Origin: Paenirhodobacter hankyongi
GTDB taxonomy: Bacteria > Pseudomonadota > Alphaproteobacteria > Rhodobacterales > Rhodobacteraceae
DNA length: 64,000 nt
Direction of reading: 5' to 3'
Assembly: GCF_003664585.1 (NCBI RefSeq)
Contig: NZ_RCHI01000014.1
Location: 1 to 64,000 of the forward strand
The position numbers and the translations under genes were made by a program. The notes below the pieces were generated by a model. It worked only from the letters and a program-made list of their open reading frames with translations, was not told the origin of the DNA and did not search any database. Shown in pieces: positions 53,598-62,640 of this stretch; within the stretch, counting starts at the first letter, position 1; each line of letters starts with the position of its first letter.

Positions 53598-55432
53598 CGA
53601 TGGAGACGATCCGGCTGACGGCGGCGCAGGCGATGGTGCGCTGGCTTGCCGCGCAGATGACCGCGGAGGGCGAGCGCTTCCTCGAGGGGATCTGGGCGAT
53701 CTTCGGCCATGGCAACGTGGCGGGTCTGGGGGCGGCATTGCACGAGGCGGGCGACACCTTCCCGACCTGGCGCGGCCAGAACGAGCAGACGATGGCCCAT
53801 GCCGCGATCGCCTTCGCCAAGGGCCATGCGCGGCGGCGGGCGATGGCGGTGACCTCGTCGATCGGGCCGGGGGCGACGAACATGGTGACGGCGGCGGCGC
53901 TCGCGCATGTGAACCGGCTGCCGCTTCTGCTGATCCCGGGCGATGTCTTCGCCGGGCGCCGGCCCGATCCGGTGTTGCAGCAGATCGAGGATTTCGGCGA
54001 CGGCACGGTCTCGGCCAATGACTGCTTCCGCCCGGTGGTGCGCTATTTCGACCGCATCACCCGCCCCGAACAGCTGCTGAGCGCCCTGCCGCGCGCGTTT
54101 GCGGTGATGACCGACCCGGCCGACTGCGGCCCGGTGTGCCTGTCCTTCTGTCAGGACGTGCAGGCCGAGGGCTTCGACTGGCCGCGCGCGTTCTTCGCGC
54201 CGCGGGTCTGGCGCATCCGCCGGCCCGAGCCCGACGCGGCCGAGCTGGCCGAGGTGGCGGCGCTGATCCGCGGCGCGCAGGCGCCGGTGATCGTGGCGGG
54301 CGGCGGGGTGATCTATTCCGGCGCCGAGGCGGCGCTGGCCGAGTTCGCCACCCGCCACGCGATCCCGGTGATCGAGACGCAGGCGGGCAAGTCGGCGCTG
54401 GCGCAGGTACATCCGATGAACCTGGGCGCGGCCGGGGTCGATGGCTCGGCCGCGGCGAATGCGGCGGCGGCGGCGGCCGATCTGGTGCTGGGCATCGGCA
54501 CCCGGTTTCAGGATTTCACCACCGGCTCGTGGTCGCTTTTCGCCAATCCCGCCCGGCGGCTTATCTCGGTGAACGTGCAGGCCCATGACGCGCGCAAGCA
54601 TGGCGCGGTGCCGCTGGTCGCCGATGCACGTGTGGCGCTCGCGCGGCTGTCGGCGCAGCTGGGCGCCTGTCGCGGCACCGTCGATGCCGCGGCGCGCGCC
54701 GCCTGGCTTGCGGCCGTCGACGCCCATTGCGCCGCTCCCGACCCGGACGGCCCGCTGCCCAGCGACGCGCAGGTGATCGGCGCGGTGCAGCGCGCGACCG
54801 GCCCCGCGGCGATCGCGATGGGCGCCGCGGGCACCATGCCGGGCGCGCTCAAGCTGCTGTGGCAGCCGTCGCAGGGCGGCTATCACATGGAATACGGCTT
54901 CAGCTGCATGGGCTACGAGATCGCCGGCGCGATGGGGCTGAAGCTCGCGCGGCCCGAGCGCGAGGTGATCTGCTTCACCGGCGACGGCAGCTACATGATG
55001 GCGAATTCGGAGCTGGCGACGGCGGTGATGCGGCGCGTGCCCTTCACCGTGGTGCTGACCGACAACCGCGGTTACGGCTGCATCAACCGGCTGCAGCAGG
55101 CCTGCGGCGGGGCCGCGTTCAACAACCTCTACACGGAGTGCGCGGTCGAGGCGCAGCCCCAGATCGACTATGTCGCCCATGCCGCCTCGCTTGGCGCCCA
55201 TGCCGTCCGCGCCGTCACCATCGCCGATCTCGAGGCCGAGATCACCGCGGCGCGCGGGCGCGACATTCCCACCGTGATCGTGATCGAGACCAGCGCCACC
55301 GAGGGGCCGGGCTTCGGCGCCGCCGGGCACTGGTGGGATGTGGCCGTGCCAGAGGTCAGCCACCGCCCCGAGATCGCCGCCGCCTATGACCGTTACCTTG
55401 CGCAGGCCGCCCGGGTGCGGCGCGCCAACTGA
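53594..55432 (+). CDS. iolD: Trihydroxycyclohexanedione hydrolase
   Basis: This is a 612-residue ThDP-dependent enzyme with the N-terminal pyrimidine-binding domain (GRGNEQT-like WRGQNEQTMAHAAIAFAK), central domain, and ThDP motif GDGSYMMANSELATAV followed by NRGYGCINRLQ. It opens the inositol ring to give 5-deoxy-glucuronate. The ATG at 53594 overlaps the iolC stop (ATGA). Confidence 0.92.
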   Translation: MTMETIRLTAAQAMVRWLAAQMTAEGERFLEGIWAIFGHGNVAGLGAALHEAGDTFPTWRGQNEQTMAHAAIAFAKGHARRRAMAVTSSIGPGATNMVTAAALAHVNRLPLLLIPGDVFAGRRPDPVLQQIEDFGDGTVSANDCFRPVVRYFDRITRPEQLLSALPRAFAVMTDPADCGPVCLSFCQDVQAEGFDWPRAFFAPRVWRIRRPEPDAAELAEVAALIRGAQAPVIVAGGGVIYSGAEAALAEFATRHAIPVIETQAGKSALAQVHPMNLGAAGVDGSAAANAAAAAADLVLGIGTRFQDFTTGSWSLFANPARRLISVNVQAHDARKHGAVPLVADARVALARLSAQLGACRGTVDAAARAAWLAAVDAHCAAPDPDGPLPSDAQVIGAVQRATGPAAIAMGAAGTMPGALKLLWQPSQGGYHMEYGFSCMGYEIAGAMGLKLARPEREVICFTGDGSYMMANSELATAVMRRVPFTVVLTDNRGYGCINRLQQACGGAAFNNLYTECAVEAQPQIDYVAHAASLGAHAVRAVTIADLEAEITAARGRDIPTVIVIETSATEGPGFGAAGHWWDVAVPEVSHRPEIAAAYDRYLAQAARVRRAN

Positions 55433-55455
55433 CCCCCGCCCGACAGGAGAACCAG

Positions 55456-56358
55456 ATGATCCGCTATGGCACCAACCCCATCGCCTGGGCGAACGACGAC
55501 GACCGCTCGATCGGCGCCGAGATCCCCACCGCGCAGATCCTGCACGAGGCCGGCGAGTTGATCGGCTTCGACGGTATCGAGAACGGCCACCGCTGGCCCG
55601 AGGACCCGCAGGCGCTGCGCACGCTGCTGGGCTCCTATGGCCTTGCCTTTATCTCGGGCTGGTATTCGACCGAGCTTCTGACCCGCTCCGTCGAGGCCGA
55701 GATCGAAGCGGTGCAGGGCCATCTTGCGAAGCTGAAGGAAAACGGCTGTGCCGTCTGCATCGTCTGCGAGACCTCGAACGCGGTGCATTCGGACCCGAGC
55801 CACCCGGTGAACGACCGCCCGCATCTGAGCGCCGATGGGATGCGCGACTTCGGCGCCAAGATCGAGGCCTTCGCGGCCTATCTGGCGGGCGAGGGGATCA
55901 CCCTCGTCTATCACCACCACATGGGCACCGTGGTCGAAAGCCCCGCAGAGATCGACGCCTTCATGGCGGCGACGGGGCCGGCGACGCATCTGCTGTTCGA
56001 TGCGGGGCACTGCGCCTTTGGCGGCGGCGTGCCGGCCGAGGTGCTGGCCCGCCACGTCGGCCGGGTGCGCCATTTCCACGCCAAGAACATCCGCCGCGCG
56101 ATCTGCGACCGGGTCCGGGCCGAGGATCTGTCCTTCATCGAGGGGGTGCTGGCCGGTGCCTTCACCGTGCCGGGCGACCCCGAGGGCGAGATCGACTTCG
56201 TGCCGCTGCTGCGGCTGCTGGCGCGGGCGGGCTATGACGGCTGGCTGGTGATCGAGGCCGAGCAGGACCCGGCGGTCCGCTCCCCGCTTGTCTACCAGAG
56301 CATGGGGCTGAAGGCGCTGAAGGCTGCGGCGCGCGAGGCGGGGCTTGACGCCGCCTGA
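55456..56358 (+). CDS. iolE: Inosose dehydratase
   Basis: This is a 300-residue TIM-barrel enzyme with YGTNPIAWANDDD at the start, VYHHHMGTVVESPAEIDAFM, LLFDAGHCAFGG and RHFHAKNI carrying metal-binding Glu/Asp/His. It dehydrates scyllo-inosose (2-keto-myo-inositol) to the diketone used by IolD. An AGGAGAA ribosome site precedes the ATG. Confidence 0.92.
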   Translation: MIRYGTNPIAWANDDDRSIGAEIPTAQILHEAGELIGFDGIENGHRWPEDPQALRTLLGSYGLAFISGWYSTELLTRSVEAEIEAVQGHLAKLKENGCAVCIVCETSNAVHSDPSHPVNDRPHLSADGMRDFGAKIEAFAAYLAGEGITLVYHHHMGTVVESPAEIDAFMAATGPATHLLFDAGHCAFGGGVPAEVLARHVGRVRHFHAKNIRRAICDRVRAEDLSFIEGVLAGAFTVPGDPEGEIDFVPLLRLLARAGYDGWLVIEAEQDPAVRSPLVYQSMGLKALKAAAREAGLDAA

Positions 56359-56383
56359 GGGCGGTTTCGGTGAAAAGGAGAGG

Positions 56384-57193
56384 ATGATGGCGGATCTGCT
56401 GCGCAAACCCTTTGGCACCCATGGCAAGGTGCACGAGATCACCCCGGCCTCGGCCGGCTGGCGCCATGTCGGCTTTTCGCTTTACCGGCTGCGCCCGGGC
56501 GAGAGCGCGGCCGAGGCGACCGGCACGACCGAGGTGATCCTCGTCCTGGTCGAGGGCCGGGCGCGCATCCATGCCGCCGGGCAGGACTGGGGCGTGCTGG
56601 GCGAGCGGATGAATGTGTTCGAGCGCACGCCGCCGCATTGCCTTTATGTGCCGAACGGGCAGGACTGGAGCCTGGTTGCCGAGACCGACTGCACCGTCGC
56701 GGTCTGTGCTGCACCGGGCCGCGGCAACCATCCGGCACGCCGGATCGGGCCCGGGGGCATCGCGCTCACCGAACGCGGGCGCGGCTCCAACACCCGCTAT
56801 GTGCACAACATCGCGATGGAGGCCGAGGAGATCTGCGACAGCCTTTTGGTGACCGAGGTCTTCACCCCGGCCGGCCACTGGTCCTCCTATCCCAGCCACC
56901 GCCACGACGAGGACGACTTCCCCCGCATCACCTATCTCGAAGAGACCTATTATCACCGGATCAACCCGGCGCAGGGCTTCGGCATCCAGCGGGTCTATAC
57001 CGAGGACGGCACGCTCGACGAGACGATGGCGGTGCAGGACGGCGATGTCGTGCTGGTGCCGCGCGGCCATCACCCCTGCGGCGCGCCCTATGGCTTCGAG
57101 ATGTATTACCTCAACGTCATGGCCGGGCCGCGCCGCAACTGGCGCTTTCAGCCCGACCCGGCGGTGACCTGGATCCTCGACCGCGACGGCTGA
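56384..57193 (+). CDS. iolB: 5-deoxy-glucuronate isomerase
   Basis: This is a 269-residue bicupin. Metal-site motifs are WSSYPSHRHDEDDFPR and LEETYYHRI, then PRGHHPCGAPYGFEMYYLN, matching IolB (KduI/IolB family). It isomerises 5-deoxy-D-glucuronate to 2-deoxy-5-keto-D-gluconate, the IolC substrate. AAGGAG lies just before the tandem ATGATG. Confidence 0.92.
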   Translation: MMADLLRKPFGTHGKVHEITPASAGWRHVGFSLYRLRPGESAAEATGTTEVILVLVEGRARIHAAGQDWGVLGERMNVFERTPPHCLYVPNGQDWSLVAETDCTVAVCAAPGRGNHPARRIGPGGIALTERGRGSNTRYVHNIAMEAEEICDSLLVTEVFTPAGHWSSYPSHRHDEDDFPRITYLEETYYHRINPAQGFGIQRVYTEDGTLDETMAVQDGDVVLVPRGHHPCGAPYGFEMYYLNVMAGPRRNWRFQPDPAVTWILDRDG

Positions 57194-57217
57194 GCGCGGC
57201 TTACCGGAGTGATACGA

Positions 57218-57997
57218 ATGCCCCGCCCCTTTCCCCTTGCCGTCTGCGCCGAGATGCTCTGGCCCGAGCGCCCGATCGCGTGGCGCGTCGCCCGGCTGAC
57301 CGAGCGCGGCCTTGGCGTCGGGCTGTGGAACTGGCCCGACCATGACATCGCCGAACTGGAACGGCTGGGCGCGAGCTACACGATCATGAACGGCTATCTC
57401 GAGGGGCGGCTCGCCGATGCCGAGGGGGCCGAGCGGCTGCTGGCCTCGGCGCGCGAGACGGTGCAGGTGGGCAAGCGGCTTGGCGTGGCGCGGCTGAACC
57501 TGCATGGCACGGGGCTTGGCCCGGGCGGCATTCCGCTGCGCCAGAGCGAGGTCGTCACCGGCGCGATGTGGCTGCGCGCGCGCGACACGCTGATGCGGAT
57601 CTGCGATCTGGCCGAGGCCGAGGGTGTGGTCTTCACCCTCGAGAACCTCAACCCGCTCGACCACCCCGGCTGCCCCTTCGGCCGCACCGCGGATGTGCTG
57701 GCGCTGGTGTCCTCGGTCGACCGGCCGCAGCTGCGCATCAACCTCGACCTCTATCACACCCAGCTGGGCGAGGGGGATCTGCTGCGCTGGTGCGAGAAAT
57801 GCCTGCCCTGGATCGGCGAGGTGCAGGTCGCCGACAATCCCGGCCGCTGCGAACCCGGCACCGGCGAGATCAACTATCCCGGCGTGGCGCGGGGGCTTTG
57901 GGCGATGGGCTATCGCGGCCCGGTGGGGATGGAGGCCTTCGCCGCGGGCGACAGCGACGCCGCCGTCGACGCCTTCGTCGCGGCCTTCACCCTGTGA
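57218..57997 (+). CDS. TIM-barrel isomerase, hydroxypyruvate isomerase-like
   Basis: This is a 259-residue AP-endonuclease-2/xylose-isomerase-like TIM barrel. Metal-binding residues are likely the Glu in FTLENLNPLDHPG, the Asp/His in NLDLYHTQLGEGDL, the Asp in QVADNPGRCEPGTGEINY and the final Glu in GMEAF. The PGRxEPGTGEINY motif is typical of hydroxypyruvate isomerase and IolI-like enzymes. It is the last gene of the iol operon and could isomerise an inosose. Its 3' end overlaps the convergent TetR gene by 11 bp. Confidence 0.8.
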   Translation: MPRPFPLAVCAEMLWPERPIAWRVARLTERGLGVGLWNWPDHDIAELERLGASYTIMNGYLEGRLADAEGAERLLASARETVQVGKRLGVARLNLHGTGLGPGGIPLRQSEVVTGAMWLRARDTLMRICDLAEAEGVVFTLENLNPLDHPGCPFGRTADVLALVSSVDRPQLRINLDLYHTQLGEGDLLRWCEKCLPWIGEVQVADNPGRCEPGTGEINYPGVARGLWAMGYRGPVGMEAFAAGDSDAAVDAFVAAFTL

Positions 57998-58640
57998 CCC
58001 CGGCGGGCTCACCCTCGGGCGGGCCCAGCACCAGCGTCAGATGCGTCTCGAGCATCTCGGGCAGGTCGAGCGGCGGGCGTTCGGTCATCAGCCGGTTCCA
58101 CATCGTCGCCGCCAGCATCGGCGCCAGCAGCAGCTGCGGATAGCGGGTGAGCGGTTCGAGCCGCGCCACCCCCGAGCTGCGGGCATAGTCACGCACCAGC
58201 TCGAACAGCGGCTCGAGGATCGCCTCAAGATAGATCCGTGCAAGGCCCGGGAACTGCGCGCTTTCGCTCAGCACGATCAGCGCCAGCTTGTCGCGCCCCG
58301 AGGCCTGCATGTCGGCGATCGCCGCGCGCAGCCGGCGGCGAAAGGCGACCTGCGGCGGCGTGCCGGGATCGGGCGCCACGGGCGGCGCGAAGATCAGCGG
58401 CAGCGCGCCGCGCAGCACCGCATCGAAGAGCGCCTCCTTGCTGTCGAAATACAGGTAGAGCGTGCCCTTCGCCACGCCCGCCTGCGCCGCCACACGCGCC
58501 AGCCGCGCCTCGGCAAAGCCATGGGCGATGAACTCGGCCTGCGCCGCCGCGATGATCGCGGCGCGCTTGGCTTCCTTCTTGCGGTCGCGCAGCCCCGCTT
58601 CGGGCTGGGCCTGCTCTGGCTCTGACGTGGTCTCCTGCAT
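57987..58640 (-). CDS. TetR-family regulator
   Basis: This is a 217-residue TetR protein. The N-terminal HTH (RAAIIAAAQAEFIAHGFAEA and VAAQAGVAKGTLYLYFDSKE, near 27-70) is complete, and a ligand-binding domain follows. It is divergent from a YbhGFSR-type efflux operon, with a perfect dyad in between, so it is the likely local repressor (CecR/YbiH-like arrangement). Confidence 0.88.
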   Translation of the reverse strand: MQETTSEPEQAQPEAGLRDRKKEAKRAAIIAAAQAEFIAHGFAEARLARVAAQAGVAKGTLYLYFDSKEALFDAVLRGALPLIFAPPVAPDPGTPPQVAFRRRLRAAIADMQASGRDKLALIVLSESAQFPGLARIYLEAILEPLFELVRDYARSSGVARLEPLTRYPQLLLAPMLAATMWNRLMTERPPLDLPEMLETHLTLVLGPPEGEPAGVTG

Positions 58641-58661
58641 GGTGCCATCCTTGCACGGGAC

Positions 58662-58683
58662 AAAATGACCCGCCAGTCATTTT
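58662..58683. promoter_or_regulatory. TetR operator-like dyad
   Basis: AAAATGAC and GTCATTTT are perfect 8-bp arms around a 6-bp spacer CCGCCA, 22 bp upstream of the TetR gene and about 60 bp upstream of the efflux operon. TGAC-n6-GTCA is a usual TetR operator form. Confidence 0.75.
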
Positions 58684-58743
58684 TCAGTTGTCAGCGGGTT
58701 CGTGCCTTCCTAGGCTGGCGCGGAACCACGGGGGAGCGGCGCG

Positions 58744-59730
58744 ATGCGGCGAGGGGCGATCATGGCGGGGCTGGCCGTCGCGCTGGCGGTGGGCGGCCTT
58801 GTCCTGTGGCAGGCGCGTCCGGCCGCGCAGGGGCCGCTGGTTCTTGGAGGCAATGTCGACATCCGCGAGCTGAACCTTGCCTTCCGCACCGGCGGCCGCA
58901 TCGCGTCGCTTGCCGTCGAGGAGGGTGATCGTCTGGCGCCCGGGGACGAGATCGCGCGGCTTGACGCGGCGCCGCAGCGCGCGGCGCTCGCACAGGCGCA
59001 GGGCGCGCTCGATGCCGCGACGGCGGCCGAGACGCTGCTGAAGGAAGGCGCGCGCGCCGAGGAGATCGCCCAGCTCGCTGCGCAGGTCGCCGGCACCGAG
59101 GCGGCGCTGCGCAATGCCGAGGCGACCTATGCGCGGCAGAAGGCGTTGAAGACCACCTCGGTCTCGCTGCAGCAGGCGCTCGATTCCGCCGAGGCCGCGC
59201 TTGGCCAGGCGCAGGCGGCGCATGAGGCCGCGGTGCAGGCGCATCTTGCCGCGGTGACCGGCGCCCGCCCGGCCGAGATCGCGCAGGCCGTGGCACAGCG
59301 ACAGGCCGCCGCCGCCGCGCGCGACGCGGCGCAGATCCAGCTCGACGATGCCGTGCTGACAACGCCCGAGGCAGGCACCGTGCTGACCCGCGCGGTCGAG
59401 CCGGGGGCGATGGTCGCGGCCGGCACCACGGTGGTGACGCTGTCGCTCGACACCCCCATCCGCGTGCGTGCCTATGTCGGGGAGCCCGACCTGGGCCGGG
59501 TCGCGCCGGGCACCAGGGTGCTGGTCTTCACCGATGCCCGCCCGGGCGCGCCCTATCACGGCACGGTCGGCTTCGTCTCCTCGCGCGCCGAGTTCACGCC
59601 GAAGCAGGTCGAGACGCAGAGCCTGCGCAGCGCCCTCGTCTACCGGCTGCGGATCACCGTCGAGGATGGCGACACCGCATTGCGTCAGGGCATGCCGGTG
59701 ACGGTGCGCCTTGCCGCCGAGGCGGGGTGA
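58744..59730 (+). CDS. HlyD-family membrane fusion protein (YbhG-like)
   Basis: This is a 328-residue periplasmic adaptor with an N-terminal membrane anchor (IMAGLAVALAVGGLVLW), a first lipoyl half (GGRIASLAVEEGDRLAPGDE), a long alpha-hairpin coiled coil rich in Ala/Gln (about 75-195), a second lipoyl half (TTPEAGTVLTRAVEPGAMV) and a beta-barrel part. It links the inner-membrane ABC exporter to an outer-membrane channel. It is the first gene of the TetR-controlled operon. Confidence 0.88.
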   Translation: MRRGAIMAGLAVALAVGGLVLWQARPAAQGPLVLGGNVDIRELNLAFRTGGRIASLAVEEGDRLAPGDEIARLDAAPQRAALAQAQGALDAATAAETLLKEGARAEEIAQLAAQVAGTEAALRNAEATYARQKALKTTSVSLQQALDSAEAALGQAQAAHEAAVQAHLAAVTGARPAEIAQAVAQRQAAAAARDAAQIQLDDAVLTTPEAGTVLTRAVEPGAMVAAGTTVVTLSLDTPIRVRAYVGEPDLGRVAPGTRVLVFTDARPGAPYHGTVGFVSSRAEFTPKQVETQSLRSALVYRLRITVEDGDTALRQGMPVTVRLAAEAG

Positions 59731-61496
59731 GCGCGATGGCGGCGGGTCTGGCGGTCTCGATCCGCGGCCTGACCCACCGCTATGCCGGGCAGGGCGCGGA
59801 GGAGCACGCGCTGGACGATGTGGCGCTGAGCATCGATCGCGGTGTCATCACCGGGCTGGCGGGGCCCGATGGCGCGGGCAAGACCACGCTGATGCGGCTG
59901 ATGGCGGGGCTCTTGAAACCCGTCTCCGGCGAGATCGAGGTGCTGGGGCTCGACCCGCTGCGCGCCGCGTCGGAGCTGCACCTGCGGGTGGGCTACATGC
60001 CGCAGAAGTTCGGCCTCTACGAGGATCTGACGGTGATGGAGAACCTGGTTCTCTATGCCGATCTGCGCGGCGTCACCGGCGCGGCGCGGCAGGCGCAGTT
60101 CGAGCGGCTGCTCGATTTCACCGATCTGCACCGCTTCACCGGGCGGCTTGCCGGCAAGCTGTCGGGCGGCATGAAGCAGAAGCTCGGCCTTGCCTGCACG
60201 CTGGTCGGGCAGCCGGAGCTGCTGCTGCTCGACGAACCCGGGGTGGGCGTCGATCCGATCTCGCGGCGCGAGCTGTGGCGGATGGTGCAGGCGCTCGCCG
60301 CCGAGGGCATGGCGGTGGTCTGGGCCACGGCCTACCTCGAGGAGGCCGAGCGTTGCGACGCGCTGTGCCTGATGAACGCCGGGCGGGTGATCTTTGCCGG
60401 CCCCCCGGGCGAGCAGATCGCGCGGATGCGCGGCCGCTCGGTCCTGGCCTGTGACATCCGCGGCAACCGGCGCCATTTCCTGCGCCGCGCGCTCGGCCTT
60501 CCGGGGGTGATCGACGGGGTGATCCAGGGCGATGCGGTGCGGCTTGTGCTGGCCGAGGGGCAGGCGCCGCCCATGGCCGAGCTGGGCGAGGACGCGCCGC
60601 GCATCGTGCCGGTCGAGCCGCGGCTCGAGGATGCCTTCATCGATCTCGTGGGCGGCGGGCCCGACGGCCGCTCGGCGCTTGCCGGCACGCTGGCCGAGGT
60701 GGCGCTGCCGGCGCATATCGACCCGGAGGCGGTGATCCGCGCCCATGACCTGACCCGCCGCTTCGGCGATTTCGTCGCCACCGATCACGTCAGCTTTTCC
60801 GTCCGGCGCGGCGAGATCTTCGGCCTTCTCGGCCCGAACGGCGCGGGCAAGTCGACCACCTTCCGGATGATGTGCGGCCTGCTCGCGCCCACATCCGGCG
60901 AGGCGCAGGTGATGGGGATCGACCTGAAGCATTCGGCCCCCGCGGCGCGGCAGAAGCTGGGGTACATGGCGCAGAAATTCTCGCTCTACGGCAATCTCGG
61001 GGTCGAGCGGAACCTGCGCTTCTTCGCCGGCATCTACGGGCTCAGCGGCCGCAGCCGCGACCGCAAGGTGGCGCAGATGCTGGAAAGCTTCGAGCTTGAC
61101 CATTACCGCGGCACGCAGGCGGCCGAGCTGCCGCTTGGCTTCAAGCAACGCCTGTCGCTGGCTTGCGCGCTGATGCACGAGCCGCCGCTGCTGTTCCTCG
61201 ACGAGCCGACCTCGGGTGTCGATCCGGTGACCCGGCGCGAGTTCTGGTCGCATATCAACGCGCTTGTCGACCGCGGCGTGACGGTGATGGTGACCACTCA
61301 TTTCATGGACGAGGCGGAATATTGCGACCGTATCGGCCTCGTCTATCGCGGCCGGCTGATCGCCGTCGGCCCGCCCGACGATCTGAAGCGGCAGGTGGCC
61401 GATGCCGCATTGCCCGATCCGACCTTCGAGGATGCCTTCATCCGGCTGATCGAGCGCGACGATGCCGCCCGCGCCGCGGCAGGGGGGGCGCCATGA
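59727..61496 (+). CDS. Double-ATPase ABC exporter subunit (YbhF-like)
   Basis: This is a 589-residue protein with two ATPase domains in one chain. Domain 1 has GPDGAGKTT, LSGGMKQKLGLACTL and LLLLDEPGVGVDP. Domain 2 (from about 330) has GPNGAGKSTTF, ELPLGFKQRLSLACAL and LFLDEPTSGVDP. Domain 2 has a degenerate signature (LPLGFKQ instead of LSGGxxQ), as seen in YbhF relatives. The GTG at 59727 overlaps the adaptor stop (GTGA); ATG 59736 is an alternative. Confidence 0.88.
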   Translation: MSAMAAGLAVSIRGLTHRYAGQGAEEHALDDVALSIDRGVITGLAGPDGAGKTTLMRLMAGLLKPVSGEIEVLGLDPLRAASELHLRVGYMPQKFGLYEDLTVMENLVLYADLRGVTGAARQAQFERLLDFTDLHRFTGRLAGKLSGGMKQKLGLACTLVGQPELLLLDEPGVGVDPISRRELWRMVQALAAEGMAVVWATAYLEEAERCDALCLMNAGRVIFAGPPGEQIARMRGRSVLACDIRGNRRHFLRRALGLPGVIDGVIQGDAVRLVLAEGQAPPMAELGEDAPRIVPVEPRLEDAFIDLVGGGPDGRSALAGTLAEVALPAHIDPEAVIRAHDLTRRFGDFVATDHVSFSVRRGEIFGLLGPNGAGKSTTFRMMCGLLAPTSGEAQVMGIDLKHSAPAARQKLGYMAQKFSLYGNLGVERNLRFFAGIYGLSGRSRDRKVAQMLESFELDHYRGTQAAELPLGFKQRLSLACALMHEPPLLFLDEPTSGVDPVTRREFWSHINALVDRGVTVMVTTHFMDEAEYCDRIGLVYRGRLIAVGPPDDLKRQVADAALPDPTFEDAFIRLIERDDAARAAAGGAP

Positions 61497-62638
61497 CCCG
61501 CACTCTGCACGAGGGGTTCTCGCTGCGCCGGCTGCGCGCGCTCTGCATCAAGGAGACGAAGCAGATCCTGCGCGACCCGAGCAGCCTGTTGATCGCCGTG
61601 GTGCTGCCGGTCGTGCTGCTGTTCATCTTCGGCTTCGGCATCTCGCTCGACACCAACCGGCTGTCGCTCGGCATCGTGCTCGAGGATCAGGGCGCCGAGG
61701 CGCAGCGCTTTGCCGCCGTGGCCGCGGGCTCGCCCTATATCCACCTGCGCTTTGCCCGGACCCGGGCCGAGCTGGCCACGCCGATGGCCGAGGGCGCGCT
61801 GCGCGGTCTCATCGTGATCCCGCAAGATTTCGGCGCGCGGCTGGCGGCGGGCGACGGCAGCGCGCGGATCCAGGTGCTGACCGACGGCTCGGAGCCGAAC
61901 ACCGCGAATTTCGTCGCCAGCTATGCCCAGGGCCTGTTCGAAAGCTGGCTGCACGCGCGCGCCGATGCCCGCGGCGTCAGTGCCGATCCGCCGGTGTCGC
62001 TGGAGCCGCGCTACTGGTTCAACCCCTCGACCGAAAGCCGCAACTTCCTGATCCCGGGCTCGATCGCCGTGGTGATGACGATCATCGGCGCGCTGCTGAC
62101 CTCGCTCGTCGTTGCGCGGGAATGGGAGCGCGGCACGATGGAGGCGCTGCTCGCCACCCCGGTGCGGCGGGGCGAGTTGCTGCTGTCGAAGGCGCTGCCC
62201 TATTACGGGCTCGGGCTGATCGCGATGGCGGTCTGTGTCGTCATCGCGGTGGTGCTGATGCACGTGCCGTTGCGCGGCTCGATCGCCATGCTGTTCGTCG
62301 CCACCAGCCTGTTCCTGGGCAGCGCGCTTGGCCTCGGGCTGCTGCTGTCGACGCTGACCCGCAACCAGTTCAACGCGGCGCTCGCGGCGCTGAATGCCGC
62401 CTTCCTGCCGGCGGTGATGCTGTCCGGGCTGATCTTCGAGATCTCCTCGATGCCGGCTTTCGTGCAGGCGGTGACGCTGATCGTGCCGGCGCGCTATTTC
62501 GTGACGGTGATGCAGACCCTGTTCCAGGCCGGCGACATCGCCGCGATCCTGCTGCCGAACCTGCTGTTCCTGCTGGTCTCGGCGCTGTTCTGGCTGGGCC
62601 TGACGGCGCGGCGCACCCGCATGAGACTGGACGGCTGA
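61493..62638 (+). CDS. ABC-2 exporter permease (YbhS-like)
   Basis: This is a 381-residue ABC-2 permease. One N-terminal helix (LLIAVVLPVVLLFIFGFGI) and a large periplasmic loop are followed by five C-terminal helices starting near NFLIPGSIAVVMTIIGALLT, with REWERGTMEALLATPVRRGE between helices. It begins by overlapping the ATPase stop (ATGA). It pairs with the next permease. Confidence 0.85.
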   Translation: MTRTLHEGFSLRRLRALCIKETKQILRDPSSLLIAVVLPVVLLFIFGFGISLDTNRLSLGIVLEDQGAEAQRFAAVAAGSPYIHLRFARTRAELATPMAEGALRGLIVIPQDFGARLAAGDGSARIQVLTDGSEPNTANFVASYAQGLFESWLHARADARGVSADPPVSLEPRYWFNPSTESRNFLIPGSIAVVMTIIGALLTSLVVAREWERGTMEALLATPVRRGELLLSKALPYYGLGLIAMAVCVVIAVVLMHVPLRGSIAMLFVATSLFLGSALGLGLLLSTLTRNQFNAALAALNAAFLPAVMLSGLIFEISSMPAFVQAVTLIVPARYFVTVMQTLFQAGDIAAILLPNLLFLLVSALFWLGLTARRTRMRLDG

Positions 62639-62640
62639 CG

